Source of the DNA: Gammaproteobacteria bacterium
GTDB taxonomy: Bacteria; Pseudomonadota; Gammaproteobacteria; GRL18
Direction: 5' to 3'
Assembly (NCBI GenBank): GCA_027012135.1
Contig: JALUZF010000258.1
Location: 1-50,830 of the forward strand
DNA length: 50,830 nucleotides
In this document: positions 7,293-17,879 of the stretch, in pieces
How the letters are laid out: each line of letters begins with the position of its first letter
How positions within the stretch are numbered: the stretch's first letter is position 1
Program-made: the position numbers and the translations under genes
The notes under the pieces: generated by a model
What the model was told of the DNA's origin: nothing
Databases searched by the model: none
Seen by the model: only the letters and a program-made list of their open reading frames with translations

Positions 7293-8792
7293 TTACAGGC
7301 GTCCGTAGAGGGTATTCATTTTCCTGGCTATGGTCTGGGTTTCTTCGGTGATCTGTTCCCAGCCGAAGCGCCATTGCCAGTTGTCTTCTATGGTTCCTGG
7401 GGTGTTCATTCTGTGACCTGCACCCAGTTGCAGTAAATCCTGCAGTGGCAGAACCGCCAGCCTGGAAACAGATGCCATAGTAACGCTCATCAGTACCAGG
7501 TTCAGGCTTTCATAAGGGTAATTAAAATATTCCCGGATAAAGTGCTTTTCGTCTTCACTTATTGTTTCCAGCCAGGACAGGGTGGTATCGTTATCATGGG
7601 TTCCGGTATAAACCACACTGTTTACCTGGTGGTTGTGAGGCAGGTAGGGGTTACCAGGTTCACCGGAAAAGGCAAACTGCATAATTTTCATGCCCGGCAG
7701 ATTAAACTGTTCACGCAGGGCTTCAACTTCTTCGGTAATAATACCCAGATCTTCTGCCACCAGTGACAGCTTAGGATAAGCCTGATACAGGGCTTCCAGC
7801 AATTGTTCGCCAGGGGCTTTGACCCAGTGACCATTAATAGCTGTTTCTTCATGTGCAGGGATCTCCCAGCAGGCTTCAAAGCCTCTGAAATGGTCAATGC
7901 GAATAACATCAAACAACAACTGCTGAGTTTCTATCCGTTCTTTCCACCAGCTGAAACCAGAGGCTGCCATGGCATCCCACTGGTAATGAGGATTACCCCA
8001 GCGCTGACCTGTTTCAGAGAAATAATCCGGCGGTACACCGGCTACCACTTCCGTTTTACCCTCCTCGTCGAGTTTAAAATACTGACGCTGCGCCCAGACA
8101 TCGGCACTGTCATGAGCCACAAAGATAGGCAGATCACCAAACAGGTAGATACCTTTACTATTGGCGTATTCTTTCAGGGCCAGCCATTGCGAGAAAAACA
8201 GGTATTGTTCAAACTGATAAAAAAAGATTTCGTATTTCAGCCGATCCTGGGCCTTGTTCAGGGCTTTCTTTTTACGTTTTTTTAACGATTCCGGCCAGTC
8301 TATCCAGCTTTTATTGAGGTTTTCCTTTTTCAGAGCACTGTAGAGCGCATAGTCATCCAGCCAGAAAGCCTGATCTTTAATAAACTGTTTAAACTTCCGG
8401 CACTCCTCATCATCTTCCTGCTCTTCAGACAGGCGTCTGAAGGTATTAAAGGCGATTAAAATACATTTGGAACGCCCCAGCACATCGGCAAAACAATTGT
8501 ACAGATCATGTTCTTCCAGCCAGCCTTTATCCACCAGCCACTGCAGGTCAATCAGGCCGGGGTTTCCGGCATGCACAGACTGCGACTGATAGGGCGAACC
8601 GTCGCCATGAGTCGGCCCCAGGGGCAGGGTCTGCCAGACACTGAAACCGTAATCATTAAGAAAGTCCACAAAACGATAGGCATCGACTCCCAGAACCCCG
8701 GAACCGTATGGACCGGGCAGCGAGGTAGGATGCAATAAAATGCCGGCACGTCGTTTATCCAGTGGTACACCACGATTATATCGTCTGGCCAT
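7293..8792 (-). CDS. malQ: 4-alpha-glucanotransferase (amylomaltase, GH77)
   Basis: A 499-residue GH77 enzyme that transfers maltodextrin segments between alpha-1,4-glucans and releases glucose. The family motifs are clear: HPTSLPGPYGSG near 21-32, the nucleophile Asp300 in VIRIDHFRGF, the acid/base Glu347 in LVAEDLG, and the transition-state stabiliser Asp400 in GTHDNDT. Length is typical of the short bacterial form. It starts 2 bp after the GH57 gene ends and lies 50 bp from ppdK, so co-transcription with both is likely. The context points to glycogen/maltodextrin recycling rather than uptake of external maltose, since no transporter is nearby. Confidence 0.96.
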   Translation of the reverse strand: MARRYNRGVPLDKRRAGILLHPTSLPGPYGSGVLGVDAYRFVDFLNDYGFSVWQTLPLGPTHGDGSPYQSQSVHAGNPGLIDLQWLVDKGWLEEHDLYNCFADVLGRSKCILIAFNTFRRLSEEQEDDEECRKFKQFIKDQAFWLDDYALYSALKKENLNKSWIDWPESLKKRKKKALNKAQDRLKYEIFFYQFEQYLFFSQWLALKEYANSKGIYLFGDLPIFVAHDSADVWAQRQYFKLDEEGKTEVVAGVPPDYFSETGQRWGNPHYQWDAMAASGFSWWKERIETQQLLFDVIRIDHFRGFEACWEIPAHEETAINGHWVKAPGEQLLEALYQAYPKLSLVAEDLGIITEEVEALREQFNLPGMKIMQFAFSGEPGNPYLPHNHQVNSVVYTGTHDNDTTLSWLETISEDEKHFIREYFNYPYESLNLVLMSVTMASVSRLAVLPLQDLLQLGAGHRMNTPGTIEDNWQWRFGWEQITEETQTIARKMNTLYGRL

Positions 8793-8794
8793 AG

Positions 8795-10546
8795 TTATTC
8801 CTGTCCCGGCCGCATAGTGCCACCGGCAGCCGGCGACCCGCTGCCATAGGTAAAGACCTGGGTAAGATAGCTTGGAGGCAGTACGCCAAGATATTGATAT
8901 AAAATGGACAGGTTAAGACGAAACAGTGATTCAAAACTACTGACTGAATCTGCTGGATTGTAATCACCGAACCACCAGAACCAGTCAGAGCCTTCACAGA
9001 CCGCCAGCTGCTGTTCAGCCCGGGCCAGCTGGCCATGATCCAGCTCACCTTTGGCAACCACTTCATCAAAACATTGCTTGGCTTCTATAAGCATATCCCA
9101 GCCCCGGTTCTTGGCCTGGTCACCAATCCAGGTGGAAAATGAGCCGTAAACCCAGCTGCCAGCAACCAGGGAAGGCAGCATGGTTGTTTCTGAATGGCTA
9201 TTGACACATTCAGCAAAAGTGCTCAGGTCAAAACGCGGATGCTCTGCCAGCCGCTTGTATAAGGCCGTCAGGAAATAATAGCCGTTTTCAGGATAATATT
9301 CCCAGGCATTTTCACCATCAAGAATAATAGAAACCACCCGTCCAGATTGATCTTTTCGATTGTGTAAAATGGCTTCCATGTGTTCAATTAAATTATTAAC
9401 CGCATCGTCCGCATGCCACTTGGAGTAAGTAAAACCGATAAGATCAGACAGGCCGTCATCGCGGAAAAAACAGTTGATCAGGCCTTCTTTAGTAGCTGGT
9501 CTGTCTTCCCCGTCCTCCTCCTTAGGCTGCACGGTATAGCCGCGATGCACACCGATATTATTGTACACATCATCAATCATACCCGCCTGACTAAGACTGT
9601 TGTTCAGGACACTGCCGCCGGTAGCCACCCATTTGAAACCATATTCTGACAGGATTTCCAGGGTCTCATTACTGACCGCCCCCTCTGAAGGCCAGCAACC
9701 CACCGGCTTAAAGCCAAAATGGTTTTTAAAGATGTCCAGGCCCTTTTTAATATGCCAGTGAACCCGTTCACGACCACCGGGATATTCAGGATGCTCCGGC
9801 AGTGCCACATCAGGCATAGCCTCCCGGGCAGAATTCAGATCCAGCAGCAGGGGAACAATCGGGTGAGCATAAGGCGTGACGGATAATTCAATCTGACCTG
9901 ACTGTGCCAGGCGGCGGTAGCGATCAATAATAGTATTAAGGATATCGCCAATCACTTCCAGCAATAAATAACGATCATTGAGCGTATAGTCATTTTCCTT
10001 GTATATTAAACGCTTGATGCGGGGATCATTACGTCTGACCGTTTCGCCCATCCAGGCCAGATGATACCAGGTGAGCAGGTCAAACAGGTACTGATCCTCC
10101 AGATAAAAAATAGTGTCCTGGTTATTCACAAACCATTCTGACATATTCGCCAGTTTCTGATAAGCGGGAAAACGATCGATTAGCCGTTCCCGATTGGCTT
10201 TTAAACAATCCTGAATGATCTGCAGACGCAAAGGCGGACTGGACGGCAATTTACTGCAGGTCAGGTGAGCCAGCATTGGATCACGCAAAGGGGTGTTATG
10301 CTGCAGGAAGTCATTGACCTGGTGTTTATAATCTTCAATCTGTTCAAGCAGGGTCGGGGTGAAATTGACTACTGCTCGTGCCCCTTTTACATTTTCCAGA
10401 TGTTCGACCATATCAATATAGTCTTTAATAACATGCAGATAGGTCCAGGGTAGCTGGAATTCATTTTTTCTGAGATCCCGGTATTCCGGCTGGTGCATGT
10501 GCCAGCATATAACGACTTTGAGCTTATCTTCAACAGACGATGTCAA
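8795..10546 (-). CDS. Glycoside hydrolase family 57 alpha-glucan enzyme
   Basis: A 583-residue GH57 protein. The family opens with HMHQPEY (16-22). The nucleophile is probably Glu288 in GCWPSEGAVS, and the acid/base Asp410 in IILDGENAWEYY. The C-terminal third contains the helical region usual for this group (WGxx-type WFWWFGDYN near residue 525). GH57 members act as alpha-amylase, amylopullulanase, 4-alpha-glucanotransferase or branching enzyme; the exact activity cannot be read from the sequence. Its position between glgC and malQ supports work on glycogen or maltodextrin inside the cell, and no signal peptide is seen. The start is TTG at 10546, preceded by AAAGGGAA; the next in-frame Met lies inside the HMHQP motif, so TTG is required. 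Confidence 0.9.
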   Translation of the reverse strand: MTSSVEDKLKVVICWHMHQPEYRDLRKNEFQLPWTYLHVIKDYIDMVEHLENVKGARAVVNFTPTLLEQIEDYKHQVNDFLQHNTPLRDPMLAHLTCSKLPSSPPLRLQIIQDCLKANRERLIDRFPAYQKLANMSEWFVNNQDTIFYLEDQYLFDLLTWYHLAWMGETVRRNDPRIKRLIYKENDYTLNDRYLLLEVIGDILNTIIDRYRRLAQSGQIELSVTPYAHPIVPLLLDLNSAREAMPDVALPEHPEYPGGRERVHWHIKKGLDIFKNHFGFKPVGCWPSEGAVSNETLEILSEYGFKWVATGGSVLNNSLSQAGMIDDVYNNIGVHRGYTVQPKEEDGEDRPATKEGLINCFFRDDGLSDLIGFTYSKWHADDAVNNLIEHMEAILHNRKDQSGRVVSIILDGENAWEYYPENGYYFLTALYKRLAEHPRFDLSTFAECVNSHSETTMLPSLVAGSWVYGSFSTWIGDQAKNRGWDMLIEAKQCFDEVVAKGELDHGQLARAEQQLAVCEGSDWFWWFGDYNPADSVSSFESLFRLNLSILYQYLGVLPPSYLTQVFTYGSGSPAAGGTMRPGQE

Positions 10547-10632
10547 TGTTTACTATTCCCTTTAGAGTTAGAGCAGGTTTAAAAATCTGAGTATCAGGTA
10601 AAAAGGCTTACTTGTCTATAGTCTTTTCATGC

Positions 10633-11901
10633 TTATCGAACAGTATGCAGTTTGTCACCGATCATATCCGGGGTCACCAGGACAATGCCGGTTTCACTGA
10701 TCCTGTAATGTTTACGGTCTTCCTCGGGATTAACTCCGATTTGAGTACCGGCAGGGATTATAGTGCCTTTATCAATAACCGCCCGTTTAATAATACAGTT
10801 TTGACCGATATTGACATCCGGTAAAATCACGGAGTCTTCCACCAGAGAATAGGAGTTAACCCGGACATTGGAAAACAGCAGGGAGTGGGATATTTTGGCA
10901 CCTGATATAATACAGCCGCCGGAAACCATGGAATCTACCGCCATACCGCGGCGGTCATCATCATTAAAGACAAACTTGGCCGGAGGCAATTGTTCCTGGT
11001 AAGTCCAGATAGGCCACTTTTCATCATACAGGTTCAGTTCCGGTGACACACCAATCAGTTCCTGGTTGGCTTTCCAGAAAGCGTCAATGGTACCGACATC
11101 CCGCCAGTATATCTGGTTCTGCTCTTCCTTATTATTAAAGGAATAGGCAAAGGCACGGTATTTCTTTACCACACTGGGAATAATATCCTTACCGAAATCC
11201 CGGGTAGATGTACTATTGTCAGCATCTTTAATGAGCTGTTCAATTAAAAAACGGGTATTGAAAATATAAATACCCATAGAAGCCAGTGCCCGATCGGAAT
11301 TACCAGGCACATGTTTGGGCTGCTCGGGTTTTTCAGTAAATTCGATAATACGCTTGTTTTCATCAATGGCCATCACCCCGAAGGCTTTGGCTTCTTCAAT
11401 AGGGACTTCAAAACAGCCTACAGTCAAATCGGCCTCATTCTCACTGTGCTGGGCCAGCATAACGCCATAGTCCATTTTATAAATATGATCCCCCGCCAGC
11501 ACCAGAACATACTCTGGATTATGGGCACGGATAATATCCAGATTCTGGTACAGAGCATCGGCCGTGCCCAGGTACCAGTTATCCTTAATCCGCTGCTGAG
11601 CAGGCAATAGCTCCACAAATTCACCGAATTCACCCCTGAAATGCCCCCAGCCCTGTTGAATATGACGGATTAGAGAATGAGACTTATACTGGGTCGCGAC
11701 AGCAATACGGCGGATTCCTGAATTAACACAATTGGACAGGGGGAAGTCAATAATTCGGAACTTACCGCCAAAAGGCACACCGGGCTTGGCACGCCAGGCG
11801 GTTAATTCTTTAAGGCGAGAACCCTGCCCGCCAGCCAGAATAATGGCCAGGGTATCACGGGTAAGACGACTGACATAACGATGGGGATTTTCAATGGACA
11901 C
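10633..11901 (-). CDS. glgC: Glucose-1-phosphate adenylyltransferase
   Basis: A 422-residue ADP-glucose pyrophosphorylase that makes ADP-glucose from glucose-1-phosphate and ATP, the committed step of bacterial glycogen synthesis. The nucleotide-binding loop [11 protein letters not shown] is at 24-34, and Lys39 in [11 protein letters not shown] matches the fructose-1,6-bisphosphate activator site of E. coli GlgC. The C-terminal third is a left-handed beta-helix with hexapeptide-like repeats. It is the first gene of the leftward operon with GH57, malQ and ppdK (86 bp to the next gene) and is divergent from glgB-glgA, so the intervening region can control both arms of glycogen metabolism. Confidence 0.97.
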   Translation of the reverse strand: MSIENPHRYVSRLTRDTLAIILAGGQGSRLKELTAWRAKPGVPFGGKFRIIDFPLSNCVNSGIRRIAVATQYKSHSLIRHIQQGWGHFRGEFGEFVELLPAQQRIKDNWYLGTADALYQNLDIIRAHNPEYVLVLAGDHIYKMDYGVMLAQHSENEADLTVGCFEVPIEEAKAFGVMAIDENKRIIEFTEKPEQPKHVPGNSDRALASMGIYIFNTRFLIEQLIKDADNSTSTRDFGKDIIPSVVKKYRAFAYSFNNKEEQNQIYWRDVGTIDAFWKANQELIGVSPELNLYDEKWPIWTYQEQLPPAKFVFNDDDRRGMAVDSMVSGGCIISGAKISHSLLFSNVRVNSYSLVEDSVILPDVNIGQNCIIKRAVIDKGTIIPAGTQIGVNPEEDRKHYRISETGIVLVTPDMIGDKLHTVR

Positions 11902-12280
11902 TGAGGACTCCTGTAACTATTATGCTGACATTAAGAATTATTTAAACCATTCCCTGATTTAATGAATAGATTATGGAACATTTTATAAGAAAATACAGTC
12001 TTTTATTCTGAAGAAATAATAAAAAGTTAATTATTTATTATCTCAGGTACAAAAAAAGATAACCATGATCACCATCAACAGTTCTTATAATCATTCTAAA
12101 AAAACAGTTCTCACTCGCTGACAAAGCAGGATCACCTGCCATTTATCAAACGTCTTATTCATAAAGGACTATTATAATAGGCTGAAATGACAGTATAATG
12201 AAAGGATTAAACAGGCTGCTTTCATCTGTTATCAGATGAACTTTGGTTATTACTGTTCCACCCATTCGGAAACTGAGTCC
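11902..12280. promoter_or_regulatory. Divergent glgC / glgB control region
   Basis: An AT-rich region between divergent glycogen genes. Two TATAAT boxes face glgB, at 12173-12178 and 12194-12199, without consensus -35 boxes at 16-18 bp. A small inverted repeat, AGCAGGATCACCTGC-like, lies near 12126-12140. A possible upstream in-frame ATG for glgB at 12236 falls within it, but has no ribosome site. I see no small gene here. The promoters are tentative. Confidence 0.35.
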
Positions 12281-14467
12281 ATGATAAAGAAATACAAAAA
12301 ATCACCTCTCCAGGAAGAACTGTCCCGAATTACCGAGGCCAGACATCATGATCCTTTTTCTGTGCTGGGTTTTGACCGGGAACATCAGCTGATCAGAGTG
12401 TACCTGCCGTATGCAGAGCAGGTGAACCTGGTTCTGGATGACCAGCATAAAGCCCCTTTTAAACGCCTGCCTGACAGTGATTTTTTTGAATGGCAGGGTG
12501 ATATTGACCAACTGGGTGATCATTATCAGCTTAACTGGATCGATAAAAGCGGCTATGAACACACCCATTACGACCCTTATTGTTTTGAGCCGCAGATTTC
12601 TGAATATGATCTGCACCTGTTCAGTGAAGGCAAATTACTGCAGTGCTACAATATTCTGGGTGCGCATGAGAAAGAAGTCGATGGTATAAAAGGCATTTTA
12701 TTTGCCACCTGGGCACCTAATGCTGAACGGGTCAGTGTTATTGGTGACTTTAACCAGTGGGATGGCCGCACCAATCCCATGCGGGTGCGTGGCGGCAGCG
12801 GAGTCTGGGAATTATTTATTCCCGGTCTGCAGGCCGGCTGTCTGTACAAGTATGAAATCCTTAACCGGCACACGGGCGAACTGCTGGAAAAAATTGACCC
12901 CTATGCCCGCCAGTTTGAACAACGCCCCGCCACTGCATCCATGACTACAGCCAGACATACCTGGCAGTGGCAGGATCAGGACTGGATTAAAAACCGCCAG
13001 GAAGATCGCTGGCTGCACAGCCCCATGTCCATTTATGAAATGCATCTGGGCTCCTGGCAGCGGGATGATGAGGGTCACTTTCTCAATTACCGGGAAATTG
13101 CCCATCGCCTGGTGGATTATCTTGGACCGCTCGGGTTTACCCATATTGAGCTGATGCCCGTAACTGAACACCCTCTGGATGCCTCCTGGGGTTACCAGGC
13201 CACAGGTTATTTTGCCCCCACCAGCCGTTTCGGCTCCATTGATGACTTTAAATATTTTGTCGATTACTGCCACCAGCACGGCTTTGGCATTCTGGTGGAC
13301 TGGGTTCCGGCGCATTTTCCCAAGGACGCTCACGGACTGGCCCGTTACGACGGCAGTGCTCTGTATGAGCATGAAGATCCCCGCCTGGGAGAACATCAGG
13401 ACTGGGGTACGCTGATTTATAATTTCGGCCGTAACGAGGTTAAAAACTTTCTGTTTGCCAGCGCCCTGTTCTGGATGGATGAATTTCATATTGACGGTCT
13501 GCGGGTAGATGCCGTGGCGTCCATGCTGTATCTGGATTATTCCCGGGAAGACGGCCAGTGGCTGCCCAATAAATACGGTGGCAATGAAAACCTGGAAGCC
13601 ATTGATTTTCTCAAGGAGCTTAATCACCTGACTCATGTAGAATACCCCGGTACGGTAGTTATTGCTGAAGAATCGACCTCCTGGCCCCAGGTAACCCGTC
13701 CCGGCTGGCTGGGCGGACTGGGCTTTACCATGAAATGGAATATGGGCTGGATGCACGATATTTTAAATTATATGCAGAAAGATCCGGTCTATCGTCACTA
13801 CCATCACGATCAGCTGACCTTCGGCCTGCTATACAGTTTTACGGAAAACTTTTTACTGCCCTTCTCCCATGATGAAGTGGTTCACGGCAAAGGTTCCATG
13901 CTGGAAAAAATGCCCGGTGATGACTGGCAGAAGTTTGCTAATCTGCGCCTGCTGTACACCTTTATGTTTGCTTATCCCGGTAAAAAACTGCTGTTTATGG
14001 GCTGTGAATTCGGCCAGCGGCGGGAATGGGATTTTAATAGTCAGCTTAGCTGGAATGAACTGGACTCCCCTTATCACCGTGGTGTAAAAGACCTGGTGGC
14101 TCAGCTGAACAAATTATACACCGAGGTACCGGCACTGCATTATTACGATTTTGATGCCAGGGGCTTTGACTGGGTAGACTGCCATGATTCAGCCCAGTCG
14201 GTCTTGATATTTCAACGCAACGGCCCGGATGACTCGGTTATTATTGCTCTGAATTTCACTCCCATAGTCAGAGAAAATTATCGTATCGGGGTGCCTTTCG
14301 GCGGTCATTATGAAGAAATACTAAACTCTGATTCCAGCTATTATAACGGCTCCAATACCGGCAATGACGACCCCATTGTCAGCGAACCCGTTCCCTGGAT
14401 GGGCAGAGATCATTCCATCAGTATTACTCTGCCGCCTTTAGCCGGACTGATCATCAAATTAAAATAA
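12281..14467 (+). CDS. glgB: 1,4-alpha-glucan branching enzyme
   Basis: A GH13 branching enzyme of 728 residues from this start; it cuts alpha-1,4 chains and re-attaches them as alpha-1,6 branches. Order: an extra N-terminal N1 domain (PFSVLGF), CBM48 ([20 protein letters not shown]), and the catalytic barrel with nucleophile near Asp410 ([12 protein letters not shown]) and acid/base near Glu463 (IAEESTSWP). The conserved [10 protein letters not shown] and a C-terminal beta domain follow. I chose ATG 12281 because it gives [14 protein letters not shown], typical of the family, and has GAG/GGA spaced upstream; an in-frame ATG at 12236 would add 15 poorly conserved residues. glgA follows after 21 bp. 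Confidence 0.95.
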   Translation: MIKKYKKSPLQEELSRITEARHHDPFSVLGFDREHQLIRVYLPYAEQVNLVLDDQHKAPFKRLPDSDFFEWQGDIDQLGDHYQLNWIDKSGYEHTHYDPYCFEPQISEYDLHLFSEGKLLQCYNILGAHEKEVDGIKGILFATWAPNAERVSVIGDFNQWDGRTNPMRVRGGSGVWELFIPGLQAGCLYKYEILNRHTGELLEKIDPYARQFEQRPATASMTTARHTWQWQDQDWIKNRQEDRWLHSPMSIYEMHLGSWQRDDEGHFLNYREIAHRLVDYLGPLGFTHIELMPVTEHPLDASWGYQATGYFAPTSRFGSIDDFKYFVDYCHQHGFGILVDWVPAHFPKDAHGLARYDGSALYEHEDPRLGEHQDWGTLIYNFGRNEVKNFLFASALFWMDEFHIDGLRVDAVASMLYLDYSREDGQWLPNKYGGNENLEAIDFLKELNHLTHVEYPGTVVIAEESTSWPQVTRPGWLGGLGFTMKWNMGWMHDILNYMQKDPVYRHYHHDQLTFGLLYSFTENFLLPFSHDEVVHGKGSMLEKMPGDDWQKFANLRLLYTFMFAYPGKKLLFMGCEFGQRREWDFNSQLSWNELDSPYHRGVKDLVAQLNKLYTEVPALHYYDFDARGFDWVDCHDSAQSVLIFQRNGPDDSVIIALNFTPIVRENYRIGVPFGGHYEEILNSDSSYYNGSNTGNDDPIVSEPVPWMGRDHSISITLPPLAGLIIKLK

Positions 14468-14488
14468 GCGCCTGTTAAGGAGACCATT

Positions 14489-16249
14489 TTGGCAAGCACT
14501 CAAAAAAGTAAAGCAAAAAATAAAGCAGATCCCGTATCCACCCCGGGAAAAAGCGATAAAAAGACTGGCAGTAAAGCGAAAAAAACAGCATCTAAAAAAA
14601 GTGTCAGTAAGAAAAAAGCCATTAGCGGGAAAAAAAAGACCTCCAGCGTAAAGAAAAAGGCTGTTAATACTAAAAAAGCTTCTAAAAAATCAGCCGCTGC
14701 CCTGGCACCGCGCTATAAGATTTTATTTATCAGCAGCGAACTGCATCCCTTTGCCAAAACCGGCGGACTGGGCGATGTATCCGCCAGCCTGCCCAGGGCG
14801 CTCAAGGCCATGTACCAGGATATCCGGATTTTAATACCGGCTTACCCTAACGCTATCCAGAAAGCTGAGTCCCTTAAGTACGTGGATCGTATTAAATTAC
14901 CTGAAAGCGGTTTTCCCGGCGACCTTGGTCTGCCCGAAGGCACCCGCAGCATATCCATTATTGAAACCCGCCTGCCTTCCAGTCATGTTAAGGTATGGAT
15001 GATTGAAAGTGAGCTGTATAACCGTTCCGGCGGTCCCTACCAGGATGAAAATGCGCAGGAATGGCCGGATAATGACAAGCGTTTTGCACTGTTAAATTAT
15101 GTCGCCACAGAGATTGCCATGGGCCGCAGCGGCCTGAAATGGCAGCCGGATATAGTACACGCCAATGACTGGCAGACCGGCCTGACCAGTGCGCTGCTGG
15201 AGCAGGAATTTATTAACCACCACCGTCAGCGCCCTGCTACTGTATTCACTATTCATAATATGGCACACATGGGAGTGTTCTCCCGTGAGCAGTTTGATGC
15301 ACTGCAACTGCCGGCTTCCCTGTGGAACCATCATGAACTGGAGTTTCATGACAATTTTTCCTTTATCAAGGGCGGCCTGGTATTTTCTGACCGGGTCAAT
15401 ACGGTCAGTCCTACCTATGCCAGAGAAATACAGACTGAAGAATTTGGCTATGGTTTATATGGCCTGCTGGCCTATCGCAATGAACGCCTGTCCGGGATCC
15501 TCAACGGCATTGATATGAAGGAATGGGATCCGGCCAAAGATCCCTTAATCAGGAAAAATTATTCCATTAAAACCCTGGCCAGTAAACAGAGCAATAAATC
15601 CGCCTTACAGAAACATTATAATCTGCCACGCAAGAAAAATGTGCTGTTATTAGGCATGGTAGCCCGCCTGGTCTACCAGAAAGGAGTGGATTTATTACTG
15701 GAACATATGCAGGAAATTCTTGAGCTGCCGGTACAGATTGTTATTCTCGGTTCCGGCGATCTGGAACTGGAGTCCCGTCTGCATCAGTGGTCTTATAAAT
15801 ACCCTGAACAGCTCCAGGTACAGGTAGGCTATGACGAAGCCCTGTCACATTTAATTGAAGCGGGCAGTGATGCCTTTTTAATGCCCTCCCGGTTTGAGCC
15901 CTGCGGTCTGAACCAGCTTTACAGCCTGCGTTATGGCACCATCCCCATTGTACGCAAAACTGGCGGACTGGCGGATACGGTAGTGCATGCCTCCAGGGAA
16001 AACCTGAACCAGGGCACAGCCACAGGTGTAGTGTTTCATGAAGAGAAAGGTTCCAGTCTGTTTGACGCCGTCAACCTGACTCATTTACTGTTCCAGGATA
16101 AAAAACTCTGGAAAAAACTCATGGTTACCGGCATGAAACAGGAATTTTCCTGGAAGGAAAGTGCTAAACAGTACCTGGAGTTATATGCACAGGCACTGGG
16201 AGACAGGGATCAATATAAAAACGGAGTTTATCCAACGGTTCCTGAATAA
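14489..16249 (+). CDS. glgA: Glycogen synthase with lysine-rich N-terminal tail
   Basis: A 586-residue GT5 glycogen synthase that extends alpha-1,4-glucan from ADP-glucose. The glucosyl-donor motif KTGGL is at 90-94, and the C-terminal GT-B half carries PSRFEPCGLNQLYSLRYG. The start is TTG at 14489 with AAGGAG at 14477-14482, a perfect ribosome site, so the long N-terminus is probably real. Residues 1-70 hold 25 lysines, mostly in KK/KKK clusters with Ser, Ala and Thr, like histone H1 or AlgP/PAAK-type tails. The GT5 domain begins only near residue 75; a standard bacterial GlgA starts there. The tail might bind anionic polymers (nucleic acid, polyphosphate) or the granule surface (inference). 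Downstream, a palindromic terminator-like element separates it from zwf. Confidence 0.95.
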   Translation: MASTQKSKAKNKADPVSTPGKSDKKTGSKAKKTASKKSVSKKKAISGKKKTSSVKKKAVNTKKASKKSAAALAPRYKILFISSELHPFAKTGGLGDVSASLPRALKAMYQDIRILIPAYPNAIQKAESLKYVDRIKLPESGFPGDLGLPEGTRSISIIETRLPSSHVKVWMIESELYNRSGGPYQDENAQEWPDNDKRFALLNYVATEIAMGRSGLKWQPDIVHANDWQTGLTSALLEQEFINHHRQRPATVFTIHNMAHMGVFSREQFDALQLPASLWNHHELEFHDNFSFIKGGLVFSDRVNTVSPTYAREIQTEEFGYGLYGLLAYRNERLSGILNGIDMKEWDPAKDPLIRKNYSIKTLASKQSNKSALQKHYNLPRKKNVLLLGMVARLVYQKGVDLLLEHMQEILELPVQIVILGSGDLELESRLHQWSYKYPEQLQVQVGYDEALSHLIEAGSDAFLMPSRFEPCGLNQLYSLRYGTIPIVRKTGGLADTVVHASRENLNQGTATGVVFHEEKGSSLFDAVNLTHLLFQDKKLWKKLMVTGMKQEFSWKESAKQYLELYAQALGDRDQYKNGVYPTVPE

Positions 16250-16291
16250 GTATCTACAGGCAATAAAGCTTTTATACTCTATTTTCTTTTT

Positions 16292-16325
16292 CCTGGAAGC
16301 GCGGGCAGGATGCCCGCACTCCAGG
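16292..16325. repeat. REP-like palindrome / bidirectional terminator
   Basis: Nested perfect arms: CCTGGA (16292-16297) with TCCAGG (16320-16325), and GCGGGCA (16301-16307) with TGCCCGC (16311-16317), around a GGA loop. It lies between the convergent glgA and zwf. Palindromes with a GCGGGC-NNN-GCCCGC core are familiar REP-type intergenic repeats in gammaproteobacteria. It may terminate transcription from both sides, although no strong T-tract follows. Confidence 0.75.
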
Positions 16326-16346
16326 GTTTATCATATCCCCAAAAAA

Positions 16347-17867
16347 TTAATCCTTATCACAAATACTATGCTCCAGCTTATTGCGCCAGAACTGATCATT
16401 GCTGTCAAACAGTCTGGAGGATACTTCCGGTCCCCAGGTGCCGGCAGGATAGGTATGGATATAATCCTGTTCTTCCATCCAGGAACGCAGCACCGGATCA
16501 ACGATCTGCCAGGCCCAGGAAACTTCATCAAAACGCAGGAACTGAGACTGATCACCCTCCATAACTTCCAGTAATAAGGCTTCATAAGCATCTATTTTCT
16601 GTGTTTTATCACAACTGCTGGCTTCCAGCTGGGTGGTCTGGGTTTCCAGTTCCAGACCGGCTTTTTTGACCTGCATTTCAATACGCAGCGATTCTTCCGG
16701 CTGAATATTCAGGAAAATCCAGTCCGGCTCTATCTGTTCCAGCGCAGTATCCTTAAATAGCTGCTGGGGTGGCCGCTTAAAGCGAATACTGACCAGAAAG
16801 TTATCAGCCTCCATTCTTTTACCAGTACGCAGATAAAAGGGTACGCCTTTCCAGCGCCAGTTATCCACATACAGTTTCATGGCAGCAAAGGTTTCTGTGG
16901 TACTGTTTGGTGCCACATAGCCTTCTTCCAGATAACCGGGTACCTTCTCACCATCTATCTGACCGGAAGCGTACTGGGCACGAAAGGCATGCATATTAAC
17001 CGCATTACGGCTGATGGGTCGAATAGAACGCAGAACTTTTACTTTTTCATCACGCAGAGCATTTGCGTCCAGGTATGCCGGCGGCTCCATAGCCACCAGG
17101 GCCAGCAACTGCAGCAGGTGACTCTGGATCATATCCCGCAGGGCACCGGCTGAATCATAATAGTGAGCACGTCCGGCTACCCCGGCTGTTTCCGCATGAG
17201 TGATCTGTACATGATCAATGTAATTGCGGTTCCACAGGGGTTCCAGCAGCAGGTTGGCAAAACGGAAGACTAAAATATTCTGCACGGTATCTTTGCCCAG
17301 ATAGTGGTCAATCCGGTACAGTTGTTCTTCCCGGAAATTTTTATGCAGCTGGGTATTCAGTACTTCCGAGCTTTCCAGATCATGCCCAAAGGGCTTTTCA
17401 ATTACCAGCCGGCAATAGCCGTTATCCTCACTGTGCAAACCACTGACGACCAGGTTTTTGATAGCAAAATTATAGTCCTGGGGACGAATGGCCAGATAAA
17501 AGATATGATTAGGATGAAACTCCTCGCCCTGTTCCAGTCGCTGCTTCATATCTTTAAAAGACTGTTCCTGGCTCAGATCACCTTTCTGAAAGTGCAGGCG
17601 CTGACGAAAACGCTGAAAAACGGCTTCATTCAGACCGCCCCGGGCGTGTTTTTTTATTTCTTCCAGAACCTGATCGGCCCATTGTTCATCACTCCAGTCT
17701 CTGCGCCCAAAGCCCAGGATAGTCACTTCTTCCGGCAGGCGGTCCGATGCTTCCAGGTGATACAGGGCCGGTAATAACTTGTTAATACTCAGGTGACCGG
17801 TCACTCCGAAAATAATCAGGGTACAGGGCTGTGTTGGAATGTTATCGGTTCTGATATGTGCATTCAT
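16347..17867 (-). CDS. zwf: Glucose-6-phosphate 1-dehydrogenase
   Basis: A 506-residue enzyme oxidising glucose-6-phosphate to 6-phosphogluconolactone with NAD(P)+. The substrate-binding active-site motif RIDHYLGK is at 185-192 and EKPFGHDL at about 157-164. The N-terminal dinucleotide loop reads FGVTGHLS (20-27), whereas the family usually has GASGDLT or similar, so the Asp is replaced by His. Length is normal. It lies 12 bp after gnd and is probably co-transcribed with it. No 6-phosphogluconolactonase gene is in the pair. Confidence 0.96.
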   Translation of the reverse strand: MNAHIRTDNIPTQPCTLIIFGVTGHLSINKLLPALYHLEASDRLPEEVTILGFGRRDWSDEQWADQVLEEIKKHARGGLNEAVFQRFRQRLHFQKGDLSQEQSFKDMKQRLEQGEEFHPNHIFYLAIRPQDYNFAIKNLVVSGLHSEDNGYCRLVIEKPFGHDLESSEVLNTQLHKNFREEQLYRIDHYLGKDTVQNILVFRFANLLLEPLWNRNYIDHVQITHAETAGVAGRAHYYDSAGALRDMIQSHLLQLLALVAMEPPAYLDANALRDEKVKVLRSIRPISRNAVNMHAFRAQYASGQIDGEKVPGYLEEGYVAPNSTTETFAAMKLYVDNWRWKGVPFYLRTGKRMEADNFLVSIRFKRPPQQLFKDTALEQIEPDWIFLNIQPEESLRIEMQVKKAGLELETQTTQLEASSCDKTQKIDAYEALLLEVMEGDQSQFLRFDEVSWAWQIVDPVLRSWMEEQDYIHTYPAGTWGPEVSSRLFDSNDQFWRNKLEHSICDKD

Positions 17868-17879
17868 ATTAAATCCTCT

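Noticed and set aside
12812-13756. 314-codon antisense frame inside glgB
   Set aside because: Lies fully opposite a well-conserved enzyme; its translation has no recognisable family and follows glgB codon pattern.
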